From the NCBI GenBank assembly GCA_031761405.1, contig JASEVX010000008.1, positions 73,886,014 to 73,950,013 on the forward strand: DNA of 64,000 bases, given 5' to 3'. Below, piece after piece: positions 12,386 to 23,529 of the stretch. The notes under the pieces were generated by a model. That model was not told the DNA's origin and ran no database searches. It saw only the letters and a list, made by a program, of their open reading frames with translations. Made by a program: the position numbers and the translations under genes. Source of the stretch: Serripes groenlandicus (Eukaryota > Mollusca > Bivalvia > Cardiida > Cardiidae). Within the stretch, counting starts at the first letter, position 1, and each line of letters starts with the position of its first letter.

Positions 12386-12980
12386 AAAATTTACCCCACC
12401 CCGGGGATCACCTGTTTTATAAGGAGAAAATTTGAAAATGTTCTTGTCTGAAAAAGAAATGCATAGAGCTTAGATATATGGTGTGTAGCACTGCATTGTG
12501 GTCCTCCACCATGATTGTTCAAATAATGCCCACTGGTTTAAAATTGGTCCCGCTTCTGGGTTCAACTGTTATACATGCAGCATATAGGGGTACACTTGTT
12601 CAAGGAGAGTCAGCTGATATAACACTACCATCGAGGGCAGGTTAATTTTCACCAAATTCTTATAGTGGAAAGATTTAAAATCTTCTTGAACAAAATGGGC
12701 TCCTTTGCGAAGCGTAAAAGTAGCCATCTCTGCACCCTCAGTAGGAGGTCAGAGTCTCCAAATGAAAGCTAAATACTAACTAGTGTGGTTTTCACTTGAG
12801 AAGGAGACAAGAATATGATATTCAGTAGCCATATAGTTGACTATAATATAGATCGAACTGTTATTGAGCCTCGCTATGTGTACAGGAAACTCACAATGAG
12901 CCGCACTTATATGCAATCTGATCAAAGTCTTCAACATTGTTTATGAATAATTAGCCTGGAAATGTTTAAGAGGATCAATA
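12386..12980. other. non-coding stretch, nothing recognised
   Basis: No open frame, repeat or splice signal could be supported here. Confidence 0.4.
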
Positions 12981-13245
12981 TATGAGCCGTCCCACGAGAA
13001 ATCCAACATTGTAGACTCTGCGTAAAGTATTGACCCGGATCAGTCTAAGCATGCCGCCCAGGCTAATCTGGGCAGACACTTTTCGCCTCCTGTGAATTTT
13101 CTACTTCAGGAGTCATTACTCTATACCTCTTTCCCCTGATACGGAATGTGTCGACCTGGATTAGCCTGCGCGGACTGCGCATGCTGATCTGGGTCGATAC
13201 AAAGCGGAGGCCATAATGTTCGTTTTCTCGGGAACGGCTAGTAAA
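12981..13245. mobile_element. MITE, GAGCCGTCCC family, second copy
   Basis: Left end GAGCCGTCCCACGAGAAA, right end TTTTCTCGGGAACGGCTA, inverted. The internal cassette order is reversed relative to the copy at 8432, as if the interior were flipped between conserved ends. It lies directly upstream of the CRE pair at 13297. Confidence 0.65.
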
Positions 13246-13296
13246 GTACAAACTTGCGCATGATATGAATCGTCATTACTGATGTCATTAGAATAA

Positions 13297-13320
13297 TGAC
13301 GTCATTAGATAATGACGTCA
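13297..13320. promoter_or_regulatory. two full CRE palindromes, possible promoter of the TRIM-like gene
   Basis: AATGACGTCATT occurs twice, 16 bp apart, each with a perfect TGACGTCA core, the consensus site for CREB/ATF factors. A half-site (GTCATT) precedes them. They lie 640 bp upstream of the first recognisable 5' UTR exon (13960) of the TRIM-like gene. Promoter use is an inference from position. Confidence 0.35.
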
Positions 13321-13675
13321 TTTTGAAACCCCGACCGTAGCGTTCTTTTAGAATACACGAAGACGAGCATCCAGACGTGTGGACTGCAGATTCATTGTTT
13401 TGAAATAAAATCACGTTTATCTACTTGGTTTATTTAGTTGATAAGGTATTGTGTTTTAGTGCATGTTAATATTTTTATTCTTCAGTTTATTCATTCAATT
13501 TTAGCAACCTTTCAGGAAAACCAAATATTGGATTTATTAAATGTGTAAACCCTGATCACTCTGCGCATCCAAGGAGTTTGATCTGGTTTTCACTGATCCC
13601 TTATAAGTCCGAGAGACGATCAGGATTGAAGATTGAAGCCTCCGTTAGACAGTGAATTGTTTGATCAGATACTCG

Positions 13676-13860
13676 CAGATAGTATGGCTATCCAAATGGA
13701 TCTTTGGTTATTGCTTGTTAAAACAGGTTAAGATGACCATGCAGTATATTGTCCTAAAAAGCACGGCTCAGATAGTATGGCTATCCAAATGGATCTTTGG
13801 TAATTGCTTGTTAAAACAGGTTAAGATGACCATGTAGTATATTGTCTTAAAGCACGGCTC
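13676..13860 (+). repeat. 93-bp tandem duplication
   Basis: CAGATAGTATGGCTATCCAA starts at 13676 and again at 13769. The two copies differ at only a few positions and end in AGCACGGCTC. This looks like a recent direct duplication. Confidence 0.9.
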
Positions 13861-13959
13861 ATTTTAAAGATATTATTTATTTATATTTATATTCATTCGT
13901 TTAGTCTTTCATTGTTGTCATTTATTAAAATATTCACTCGGTCATTTGTTTTATTTCAG

Positions 13960-14029
13960 AAGGTCTGCAAATAAACCAGTGATCTGTGGTTGGTGTTTGG
14001 GCAATTGTGTCTAAAGAAAAGAATCGAGG
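13960..14029 (+). other. probable 5' UTR exon of the TRIM-like gene
   Basis: A polypyrimidine tract ending TTTATTTCAG precedes 13960 and a consensus donor (AGG|GTAAGT) follows 14029. The 70-bp interval has no in-frame start leading to the coding exon. Together with the exon at 14776 it fits a gene whose coding region is a single terminal exon. Not supported by transcript data here. Confidence 0.45.
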
Positions 14030-14775
14030 GTAAGTCAATTATAGTGCATTCGCCTTTTCTTCTTATTTTGCAATTCTTGATATAAATCATTCTATTAAAT
14101 ACTTTAAAAACATTAAAAGCTATAGATGATAAGATATTGGTAGTTTTATAAGATACTTACCACGAGATCAAACACATCATGGATCTAAGTGTGCATGTTC
14201 TTCATAAAATATAGCTTTAAGCAACAATATCTGTATAGGGACCGTGCCCTAGATAAGTAACTCGTTTGCCTTTGCGAAAAGTGTTGATCCAGATTACTAT
14301 GTGTATCCACACAGTCTTATCAAGATCTAACTAGTTCACACACTACTTACCCAAGTTTGTTAGAAAATTCAGCCAACTTGAGTTGTTTCAGATAAGACTT
14401 AATAAAGGGACTGGGTGATCTGAACCTAAAATCAGAAATGTCAATAAACACGGTAGGTCAGACACTTAAAGTCCTTTAGTTTTTAATTGTTGCGTGATGA
14501 TTTCATAACACATTCAGAATACATAGAAATATAAAGCCTTCACTGTCTTACCAGCCCCGTTTCTTTGACAGTTCACTTATAGACTATTTTAAGGTGTCTG
14601 GATCTATATAGAGTAAAAACAAGAGTAAACCCCGAACAAACATCTGATGAATTAATTATTCTCAGTTTGTCTGCGAAACAATGAGTTAATCAGGATATAA
14701 TTGATATATTTCCCCATTAAATACTGAAAAACATGTGATTTTAACTTTAATTGTCTTTTATTCCTATGTTTTCAG

Positions 14776-14850
14776 CCAGTCAGTAAATCTACATTGTGGT
14801 GGTCTTCGAGTTTGGTTATTTATTGTGTATTGATAACAGACCAAAAAGTG
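14776..14850 (+). other. second probable 5' UTR exon of the TRIM-like gene
   Basis: Acceptor ATGTTTTCAG ends at 14775 and donor GTG|GTAAGA begins at 14851. The next acceptor on this strand in the right place is TTTCTTTTACAG, ending at 15578, four bases before the start codon of the coding exon. Confidence 0.45.
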
Positions 14851-15582
14851 GTAAGATTTGTTATTATAATTTGTGAATATGTTAACAGTAGACTGAGTGA
14901 TTGTTGTAGCAATAGGATCCTTGATCAAAGCCAACCAAAGGGATATTTGTCCTCACTGTAGACCCAGCTCAAACTACTCTTTCATGTTATCTGATCTGGT
15001 TCTGCACACTAATTACAACTTACTAAAAGAAACATCCATCTTCTAATGAACAGTGTGAACATATATCAGATATGATATTTGCTCAGAGAAAACCATACAG
15101 TCGGTGTACACCCAAATAAAACTGCATTTTCGCTTAATCTGTTCTGGCTCTACACTGGTTGAAACTTACTTATTGAAACGTCCAAGAAAAGTATAACAAG
15201 CAGTGTGAATATGGATCAGATAGGGGTTTTACAGTCAGATCTTTTTCCACAATTGTCATAAATACCGAAGGGTTCATTCCTTTCATCATGGCATATATAC
15301 TATCATAATCGACATTAATAAGTTAAATTCCGTTAACAGTCATTCAGTTACTTCAGTATCACCTTACTACAATTTTTACACTTATCTGTTATCTCAAAGT
15401 AAGTATTAAGGGTTAACATCATGAACTCATTGAATTAGAATTATAAATAAAACTATTAGACTAGTTAAGACCAAGAACATGAAATAAGATATACTGGTAA
15501 CTAAATGTATTCCCCAGAAATATTATGTTACCTTTTCTTTATAAATGGTCAATTAATTACATGCACTTTCTTTTACAGAAAA

Positions 15583-16851
15583 ATGGCACAGGCTCCCACC
15601 GATATGGCTGAAACAAACAGGTCCGGTCAAGTTGAACCCGATGTTAAGCGTTATAAATTTTCATTCGATGAAATAAGAGAGGAGACATTACAAACTGAAA
15701 CACAAGTGTGGAATAAACAAACCTGCGACATTTGCTTTTTATTAGGTTTAAGTAAAATATCCGCTTTATTTTTGTGTTATTTATGTAAACAGTATGTGTG
15801 TGATAAATGTAATGAGAGGCACGATAAATCCCATCGTATGGTAGAAATAGAGAGTAAGAGGGGAGAGAGAGATGAACAGATCGAGAGATATCTGGACGAA
15901 ATGATGAATGAGAGTGATAGTGAGAGAAAGGTAATGTTTGATAGAGAGGAAGTTTCTGTGGTCGATAGAGTTAATGTTAAACATGAATTGGATAAAAGTG
16001 AGAATTATTGGATAACTGGATTATGTGGACTGGATGACACAAGGTGGGTTGTTTCTGATTATAATAATCATTGTATTAAAGTATTCAGTATTGGTTCGCA
16101 CATATTACAACGCTATATACGGTTTGGGTCTCATACTTACGGTGTAACAGAAATAAGGGATAAACGAGAACCCACTGAGCAGGGCATAATTTCCACTACT
16201 GATATTTCCGTTCCTGACGAATCAAAACCCAATAAACAATGTATGCTAGCTGTTACGTTGCCAGGGGAACGTAGAATATTGTTTATTAATTTAACACAAA
16301 ATCCTGCCGTAATCACTCAATCTATAAAAACGGAGAAACGCTGTAAGTCTATAGAATTTAGTGGAGATCAGATTGTTTCCCTCTGTCAGGATGAGTACCC
16401 TACTTATGATTATACTTATAATGTTCCCTTGTTTATATGCGTGATGTCCACAGACGGAGTCACGATAAAAACCATAAACACTCATTTACACTCTCATTGG
16501 TCTGATCTCGCTGTTTGTTCTGGAAGGTTCTATTTAACTGACCGGCGTAACGACAAAGTACTTTGTATGAACGATAAGGGAAAAGTAGTCTATCACAAAA
16601 CAATAGAAGGGTCACGGCCAGAAGGGATCAGTATAGACCCAGACAACAATAATATTTATATTTGTGCCGCGCTTCAATACAAAGTTTACCGACTCGATTC
16701 TCGTTTAGAGAGTTTCGAGTCTCTCGTAGATTTCAAGTCGGTAAAGTCGGAGTGGCCCAGAGCTATTTGTGTATACAGAGATAGACTATATGTCAGTCAT
16801 GGCCCGTACTCTACTGATCGCCACTTGGTAACTGTAATCAGAGTTTTATAA
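15583..16851 (+). CDS. RING-less TRIM-like protein: B-box zinc finger plus NHL-like beta-propeller, 422 aa
   Basis: Residues 48-84 form a B-box-type zinc finger: Cys48, Cys51, Cys65, Cys68, Cys73, Cys76, His80 and His84 with C-x2-C-x13-C-x2-C-x4-C-x2-C-x3-H-x3-H spacing. A charged linker (about 90-140) could form a short coiled coil. From about 142 to the end there are repeated beta-propeller phrases of NHL type, for example GLDDTRWVVSDYNNHCIKVF, FYLTDRRNDKVLCM and GISIDPDNNNIYICA. There is no RING domain, so ubiquitin ligase activity cannot be assumed. The open frame begins earlier (15505), but a 3' splice site (TTTCTTTTACAG) ends at 15578 and the ATG at 15583 has a good context (AAAATGG), so I chose that start. 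Such proteins are greatly expanded in bivalves and are usually annotated TRIM2/TRIM3/TRIM71-like; binding partners are unknown. A complete, uninterrupted frame suggests a working gene. AATAAA at 17642 could be its poly(A) signal. Confidence 0.85.
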   Translation: MAQAPTDMAETNRSGQVEPDVKRYKFSFDEIREETLQTETQVWNKQTCDICFLLGLSKISALFLCYLCKQYVCDKCNERHDKSHRMVEIESKRGERDEQIERYLDEMMNESDSERKVMFDREEVSVVDRVNVKHELDKSENYWITGLCGLDDTRWVVSDYNNHCIKVFSIGSHILQRYIRFGSHTYGVTEIRDKREPTEQGIISTTDISVPDESKPNKQCMLAVTLPGERRILFINLTQNPAVITQSIKTEKRCKSIEFSGDQIVSLCQDEYPTYDYTYNVPLFICVMSTDGVTIKTINTHLHSHWSDLAVCSGRFYLTDRRNDKVLCMNDKGKVVYHKTIEGSRPEGISIDPDNNNIYICAALQYKVYRLDSRLESFESLVDFKSVKSEWPRAICVYRDRLYVSHGPYSTDRHLVTVIRVL

Positions 16852-17914
16852 TATCCCATCCTTGGTTAATGTATACACTGTTACATAGTAACACTTACAT
16901 AACATGAACGTGTTTCATGAATGTTCTTTTGTTGCCATGGTTACCTAGTCACGAGATTACCTTCCCTTATTAATATGCATTGCTTTGTTTACATTTAGTC
17001 TGCCGTGTTGTTGGTACACTCAGTCCATACAAATCTTATCAATATTGGTTTTTGGTTTCCATCATTTATTTTTTAAATTAGTTAATTCATATATTTCTAT
17101 TTATGATTTAAATTTTATTAATTCAGGACTTGATCAATATTTGTTTCATTTATGATGTCCCACATATTTAACACTTTTGATCAAACTTATCTAGCAGTGT
17201 TTATCCGACAACTGTTTCCATGCGTCATTCAGATCATTTATTTTTCTATCTCTTTCATGTTTAAACTGGTTTACTGTAAATTATTAGAAAGCCTACCTTG
17301 TATAATTCAGTAAATATAATCCACTTAAAACTTGATGATTGATTTTTTATATTTGATAATTCAATCAGACAGGCACACATGCATGTACACACACATAGAG
17401 GGAGACAGACAGTCACAGAGAGAGAGAGAGATAAACAGGGAAAGAGGGAGAAATATATTTGCATTCTGTTAAAAGAAAGAGAGAAGAAAATATATATTTC
17501 ATTTGCATCTGTTATTATTTTATATCATTGTAGTATGCATGTAGTTAACTATGTTTTTAAAGACCAATGCAATTATTAAATGTTTTATATTATCCTATAA
17601 AGTTTTGACTTGGTGTTTTGTTTGTTTAAACATGGATTAAGAATAAATATCGTGTCAGGCGAAAACAGATCTCTAACTTTGAGCATCACATGAAGATGTA
17701 CTAAAGAGTCTGGCGTAAATCATAGGACAGTTTGAAAACGTTGTTCGAAAAGTAGCCCAACTTATCACTATTATTGAGTTATTGTTATTAAAATATCTTC
17801 GTCCTTTTGAAAACATTGATAAACATAATATAAATCGACTGACGTCGTGGATATCACAGTCCAGTAACTCGTTACTGCTTGTACAAGTCAAAGACAATGT
17901 GTCTGCTGTCAACC
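16852..17914. other. 3' region of the TRIM-like gene and intergenic DNA
   Basis: No further coding region. AATAAA occurs at 17642, about 790 bp after the stop codon. A purine-rich run (17396-17470, GAGAGA and AAAGAAAGAGAGAAG) is a microsatellite-like tract. Confidence 0.4.
17396..17470 (+). repeat. purine-rich (GA)n-type microsatellite
   Basis: CAGAGAGAGAGAGAGA and related GA/GACA words are preceded by CACACA words. The two opposite open frames over it are low complexity. Confidence 0.8.
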
Positions 17915-17990
17915 AAAATCGCTGGGGAGGAATCGAACACATAGCCCTGATCTTCAATCCCACATACAATTGAACGCTGATCCAGGAAAA
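17915..17990 (-). repeat. degenerate tRNA-like sequence
   Basis: On the minus strand TGTTCGATTCC resembles a B box, with a poor A box about 45 bp before it. Weak case for a SINE remnant. Confidence 0.3.
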
Positions 17991-18303
17991 CAAACCTAGG
18001 CGTTATGTGACACTTATGCACGAAGGCGTCATCTAGACGAAATTCTGTCAAAAAGGAAACTGTAATTTTCGGAAGTTTCTAGAAAACTTCTCGGATTTAT
18101 TAGCAAATACCCAAATGTTCCTGAGCGTCTCTCAATCAATTTGCAGTAGATGGCTTTGGAAACATCTTGAGAAAATGTGGAAGATCTTTAGAAGTGAAAG
18201 TATAAATATTGAATCACAAAATTCAAAACATTGTGGCAAATCGAGACAAAGCTCTTCGTGACCAGTGTATCCTTAAGAACAACGCAAATTGTATCAGCAA
18301 GTG

Positions 18304-18482
18304 TTTTTAGCTCAACTGTGCACGAAGTGCAAAGTGAGCTATTGTGATCACATTTTGTCCGTCTGTCGTGCGTCGTCAGCAATTGCCTTGTTAACACTCT
18401 ACAGGCTATATTTTGCATCTGATCTTCATGAACATTTATCAGAACATTCATCACCATCAAATCTTGGACAAGTTCCTAAAAA
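18304..18482 (+). repeat. truncated end of a pearl-like element
   Basis: TTTTAGCTCAACTGTGCACG, AAGTGCAAAGTGAGCTATTG and ATCACATTTTGTCCGTC match the first 180 bp of the long copy at 50585. The match ends near 18482. Confidence 0.7.
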
Positions 18483-18954
18483 AGCATATACAAGCCCCAA
18501 TACACATCACAATATGTATATCCCTACCCGCGCGCACCCCAAACAGAACATGTCGGGGAGGATATCCTTCAACAATGACCCAGATATCGCCATTCCCCCG
18601 ACACGCAATGAAAGGCATGCCCGCGTATACGGGGACACCCATATGCCGCAGGCCATATTCCACTGACTCCTTCTCCTAAGGAGTATAAAAGCTGCTTTAT
18701 GAAAAGGATTTAAACATTGACAGTTAAATGGACGCAAGGCGTATTATATTAAAAATGACATAACAGATCTAGATTGCCTCAAATCAGATTTTGAGCAATT
18801 GGTGCAACACATGCCGGGTCCCCCATACCGTTCGCTAAACGTTCTCGCCGCCTTGCTGAAGTCAAACACCGTATATAAAAGCTGGGAATTCACCCGTCCG
18901 GCCACACATCAGTTCACGAATTGTACGTACATGTACTCCTCATGTTCAAAAATC

Positions 18955-19538
18955 CTAACTAATGCCTAAACGTGGAATGAAAGCTGCTGGCAGAGGGGTG
19001 TGTAATGTAAGGAAGCTTCCGGAACCGCAGGATCCTCCAACCAGATACACAACTTCAAGGGTAAAGAAGCCCAATCCCAAGTATGAGTCCTTGTAATTAT
19101 TATACAGGGATCCTGGCAGCGGATGGCGACATGCTTCCCGTCCAGGGCGCCTATGGTGTATGGGAAGTTCCACCGCTTCAGAAATCCTTCTGCTATAGCT
19201 TGCCATTCTTCAGGTGTCGTCGGAGGGGTCATCACTTCATCTATATATTCATTGCAGATTGCCTGACAGACTTCCCGGACTACTATGGAGATAGTGTTTG
19301 GTGGGATGCGCCAGACATACTGGAGTTCGGTGTACTTTGCACCTGAAGCAAGGTGCCTCAGCGAAACAACCAACTCGAGTGCAGGGTCGAGTGGCTCCCG
19401 ATACGACGTGTGTTGCTTTGTGAGCTGATGTTCTATACGGGTTAATATTTCATCGTACATCTCGGGAGGCGTTCTCATAAAGTTATTGAAAGCCGTGGGA
19501 TCCTCAAGCCGCAGTTCGACCATAAGCTGATGGTACAC
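18955..19538 (-). pseudogene. PIF/Harbinger transposase (HARBI1-like), truncated and frameshifted
   Basis: The first 141 codons from 19538 follow the HARBI1/DDE_Tnp_4 family: an N-terminal helical region (VSLRHLASGAKYTELQYVWR; PNTISIVVREVCQAI), the PxxxxEW step, then WNFPYTIGALDGKHVAIRC with the first catalytic Asp at 133. At about 19116 the frame breaks; the expected GSLYNNYKDS continues in another frame. After that, similarity fades and the second Asp and the Glu of the catalytic triad are missing. A full transposase is about 350-400 aa, so roughly 60% is gone. It is a dead copy of a cut-and-paste transposon. Confidence 0.85.
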
Positions 19539-19539
19539 G

Positions 19540-19870
19540 CCAAACTGTTTGCGACGACTGATCCATCCCTATGAGGCCGGTATGAACACGGTAACACGTC
19601 GTCACCGCCCCATATGACCGGTTCCATAACGGCTTCGTACCGGCCCAGCGTCCTCATACCGGGTTCTTACCGTGTCCCACCGCGTGTTCCCACACGGCGA
19701 AAGTTTTGGAAATGTTCAAAACTTTCGCCGGCCACTAACGGGCCCCAACCGTGTTCACCGATCGCTCAACGCCCCGCCGTGTGCCCTCACCGTGTTTCAC
19801 CGTCCGCACGAAATTTACCACACGGTGGCACACGGTAGGATCACCCGGTACTATGTGACAACTACATTAC
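19540..19870. repeat. GC-rich block with a perfect hairpin
   Basis: CGGCGAAAGTTTTG (19695-19708) and CAAAACTTTCGCCG (19717-19730) form a 14-bp perfect stem with an 8-base loop. Around it ACGGTAACACG, ACCGTGTCCCACCG and CACCGTGTTTCACCG recur as short GC-rich words. It borders the transposase remnant on its 5' side, so it may be part of that or a related element. Confidence 0.5.
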
Positions 19871-20027
19871 TTCATATAACAGGAGGCGGACCCGAGCCCA
19901 GCTACCACCGCCTCCGTGTTTGTTAAAAAGTTTCATGAATAGATAATTGTACATCAATGTGCATGGACCCTCGTACTATCCGAAAATGGACCTCCGAACT
20001 GCGGAGACGTTGTCGAGAATCCTTGCG

Positions 20028-20252
20028 GAATCCGCTGTGGTCGAGTGGTTAGCGTCGGGGATTTCGAATCCGGGTGTCCGGGTTCGATCCCCAGTCGCGG
20101 CACTACGGTCATGGTGGAGTGTCCTTGGGCAAGGCACATTTTCTAGCCTAGTACTGGTTTGTTTACCCAGGGATCATGAATAATTAAAATTAATTGCGCG
20201 CTAAATGACCTTAGCTGTCGATGGCAATAAAACAATATACATTCATTCATTC
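20028..20252 (+). repeat. tRNA-derived SINE, near full length
   Basis: The head (20031-20102) has TGTGGTCGAGTGGTTAGCG as A box and GGGTTCGATCCCC as B box and ends in a G/C acceptor-like GTCGCGGC, resembling serine- or leucine-type tRNAs. The body carries GTGTCCTTGGGCAAGGCACA, TAGCCTAGTACTGG and TTTACCCAGGGATCATG. It ends in an ATTCATTCATTC simple repeat. Confidence 0.75.
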
Positions 20253-21884
20253 GAGAATCCTTGCACACAGTGAGTGCTGTCTGCTACAAGAGCAGAGCTC
20301 TCTTAGTCTATGTATAAAAAGTAGTTGAATGGGTTCAAATAAAATTAATGTATGGTCAAAGGGAGAACACTCTGTAAATTTGTTGTTGAGTATACCTAGA
20401 AATAGGTCTAAAAATAGATTGTTCACGAAATGTGTTTGTTGATGTTTAAAATAATGGATCTAAAAAGTGTAAATAAATGGATTAAAAATTACATCAGGAA
20501 TGAAATAACTGTACAGGTAGGTAAATAAATATACTTTGACCCCATACAATATATTGATTGCAGGTGTCTTGGTATTGTAAGACTGTAGATTGTGATTTTA
20601 CAGATTGTCTGCAGACAGGGGAATATAACAAAGCCTCAAAGGTAAAAATATACAAAAACAATGTTGGTGGAGCTCCATAACAGTCGTATTGGGTATACTG
20701 GAATAGAGCTTTTAATCACAGAGTGAATGCCACCAAATAAGTATGTTATCTATGATATATAATAAAGGTTTTGACCAAAAATAGTGTTGTAGTAACAAAC
20801 ACTAAGAGGGAAATGGGTCGTATGACGTCATCACTTTGGAATGTGATTTTCCCACGGATTAAAAATGTAAACAATAGTGGTTTTAACCGTTATGGAGATA
20901 TTTCCACCGAGACAAGTCTGTTGTTCCAAACAGACCCACCACAACGATCAATTAAAGAGATCAATATTATAGTTATATTAAAATTATTTGTTTTAAGAAT
21001 AAACACCCCCTTTCATCTTATGGTCAAAGGGAAGTAACTCAGATCGGCTTGCCGGTATCGGGTGTATTCGGCCCAAAATGTATTCGGCCTGGTCTTTTTC
21101 GGCCTAGTCTTATTCGGCCCACTATTTGTTGGTATGCCGATCAAAGAGATATAGTTGTTCACACATTATAACTGTTAGAGTATTGAATTAACCTTGTTTA
21201 TTAAGATAGTTCGAAGGTTGCTAATCATTGATTATGTATATACAGTAACTTGTTTGATTAAATAATTATACTGATTACATGAAATAAATGTATGTTTGTA
21301 ACAACGTAAATTCAATTAAATGTATATTTGTTTTGTCTGTATCGGCAGTGACGTAGATAAGATATCGGTCATGGGTTATTTGAAGCCGAACGCCATCCTG
21401 TCAAATGTTGACCCCATTTAAGAAAACATCTAAAATATCATATCCTCGAATATGTAGTAAGAGAACGGAGAATAAGGTTGTGTGCCAATGTACGTTTATA
21501 GAAAACTTATCATGATTAAATATTGGTTAACAATATTAACTATGAGTGAACATAGTACTTATTCTTTTTAAAGTTTACAATATGTTAAAAATAGACGCCG
21601 ACAACAATAATAATTAATACGTATAACAAAAAAAAACTGGGCATATCATATTAAAACAAATCTAGAACAAATAGGATTTCTAAATCGGACTCTACCAACT
21701 TATATTTTTTCATCTAACATTGCTTGTATATTTTAGGAAAGATTGTGAAGTATTAAGTGTGAAGTGCAGATAAAAATCAATCTGTATATATATATGGACT
21801 GATCTTGGCCAGCGCTTTTCGCATATGACATACAACTCATCTATGCGCGACAAGGGGGTTAACACGGACAATTGTGTGGGTTTA
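20253..21884. other. AT-rich non-coding stretch
   Basis: No gene recognised; the 88-codon open frame at 20771-21037 has no motif. At 21064-21120 the word ATTCGGCC or TTCGGCC recurs four times within 60 bp. Confidence 0.45.
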
Positions 21885-22010
21885 ATGTTTATGTAATTCT
21901 CTTCTATTAATCCATAATGTTTATGTAATTCTGTTCTATTAATCCATAATGTTTATGTAATTCTCTTCTATTAATCCATAATGTTTATGTAATTCTCTTC
22001 TGTTAATCCA
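21885..22010 (+). repeat. 38-bp tandem repeat, about 3.4 copies
   Basis: Units read TAATCCATAATGTTTATG then TAATTCTCTTCTAT, nearly identical to each other. Confidence 0.9.
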
Positions 22011-22077
22011 AAATCTCTTAGTTATGTTAATCTGTTTGTATTTGCAATGAAACAAGTATATTTTAATGCAATAACAT

Positions 22078-22350
22078 TTCGAGGGCTTGGCGTGAAAGGG
22101 TTGTAACTCAATATTCCTAAATTGTTCAGGAGAGACAAAAAACTTGTTCATTCTTTTCTTTTTTGTTGATGAGTACTGTCTTAAGACTATTTCATTGAAT
22201 TTTGTGGATGCTTTTAACTGAAACTGACAGGAAATAGTAACTTAGCTTAAAAAAGAAGTTATTTGATGAAGACCAAGTTACAACCCTTTCACACTAAAAT
22301 TCTGAAATCTTCATAAAAAAATCTTGGTGTGAAACGGTTGTATCTGGACT
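22078..22350. mobile_element. MITE, CGAGGGCTT family, diverged or composite copy
   Basis: Left end TCGAGGGCTTGGCGTGAAAG then GGTTGTAACTC. An inverted inner end (AGTTACAACCCTTTCACAC) lies at 22270, followed by a second start-like GGTGTGAAACGGTTGTATC, so two copies may overlap. Confidence 0.6.
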
Positions 22351-22965
22351 TTTTTCCCCTAGTTCCTGCAAATAAAACGAATATTATTTTAAAATATCTG
22401 TTTTAAATGTGTTGTTATCTCATTTTTATATCTTTTACATTTGTTCATTGTATTTTTAAAGTTATTTGGCCAAGTTTTTCAAATTTTTTTCATATTAAGC
22501 AGACTAGATAGTATTGAATTATGAAATATTATAAATCAATACATAAATACAGGTTATTTAAGATTAAATCTTTCTAACAAGTAATATTCTTTATTTTTAA
22601 TACTTTTAACAATATTATATTATTAAGGTATGATAAATATATTGACTTTTAACATTTCACAACATGAATATTCTGAATAAAACTTTAAAAAAAAAGGGAT
22701 TTAAAACTAATTAATCATAGTTCACAAACATGGAAATCAGTATTGGAAGGTGTTAGGATCAATGTTACTGTACTCTACATATATTTCATTATCTCAACTA
22801 TCAGATTGACAAACAATACAAATTCAAATGAGCCAGCTTCTGGCAAATCGGCTATTCAGAATTTACATTGCTTGCTGAATCAATTCATGAAGAGTAGGAG
22901 AAAGCTTAAAACAAGTATTGCTTTCATGGATGGTAAATCATATCAACTCATTACCATCCAAGTTG
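22351..22965. other. AT-rich non-coding stretch
   Basis: Nothing beyond short AT-rich runs could be recognised. Confidence 0.4.
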
Positions 22966-23166
22966 GAATCCGCCATGGGGGAGTGGTAAGCGTCTGAGCT
23001 TTGATCCCCAGACGTGGCATGACAGTCATGGTGGAGTGTCTTAGGGCAAAGCACATTTCATAGCCTAGTACTGGTTTGTTTACCCAGGGATCATGCATAA
23101 GTGAACTATCACCGTGATATAACTGAAATAATGTTGAAAACGTCGTAAAACCCCAATAAAACAAAT
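22966..23166 (+). repeat. tRNA-derived SINE, head shortened
   Basis: The head is degraded (CATGGGGGAGTGGTAAGCG; TTTGATCCCCAG). The body matches the copy at 20028 closely (GGTGGAGTGTCTTAGGGCAA; TAGCCTAGTACTGG; CCCAGGGATCATG). The tail is ATATAACTGAAATAATGTTG then AAACGTCGTAAAACC and AATAAAACAAATAAA. Confidence 0.75.
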
Positions 23167-23529
23167 AAACCATCCAAGTTGATAATGAAGTGAATTTTAA
23201 ACAGCTCCAACAATTTTATAATAACAAATACATAAGTTGAGTATAACCAATCTCGGACATAGTGAACTGAAATTATTACACCTAATCCGTAAATATAGGA
23301 ACTGTTTTAAAATCCTCAACTTACAGCTTCTCTAAAATGTAATCATACAGATAAATGGAAACTATAAGCAATGCATAATCATAACAGGTGTCATTGGGTT
23401 CACTTTATCTGAGCTTAACTGTATTTCATTGAAAAAGACTTATACTTATCATTTTAAGAACTTTAAATTCATTCGTCAATAACACTTTTTTAAAACTTTA
23501 AAATAAAACATGCATAGAGCTCTGTAATA
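23167..23529. other. downstream flank of the protease/DDE-like gene
   Basis: Non-coding and AT-rich; lies 3' of the stop codon of the minus-strand gene. No clear poly(A) signal on that strand was seen. Confidence 0.4.
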
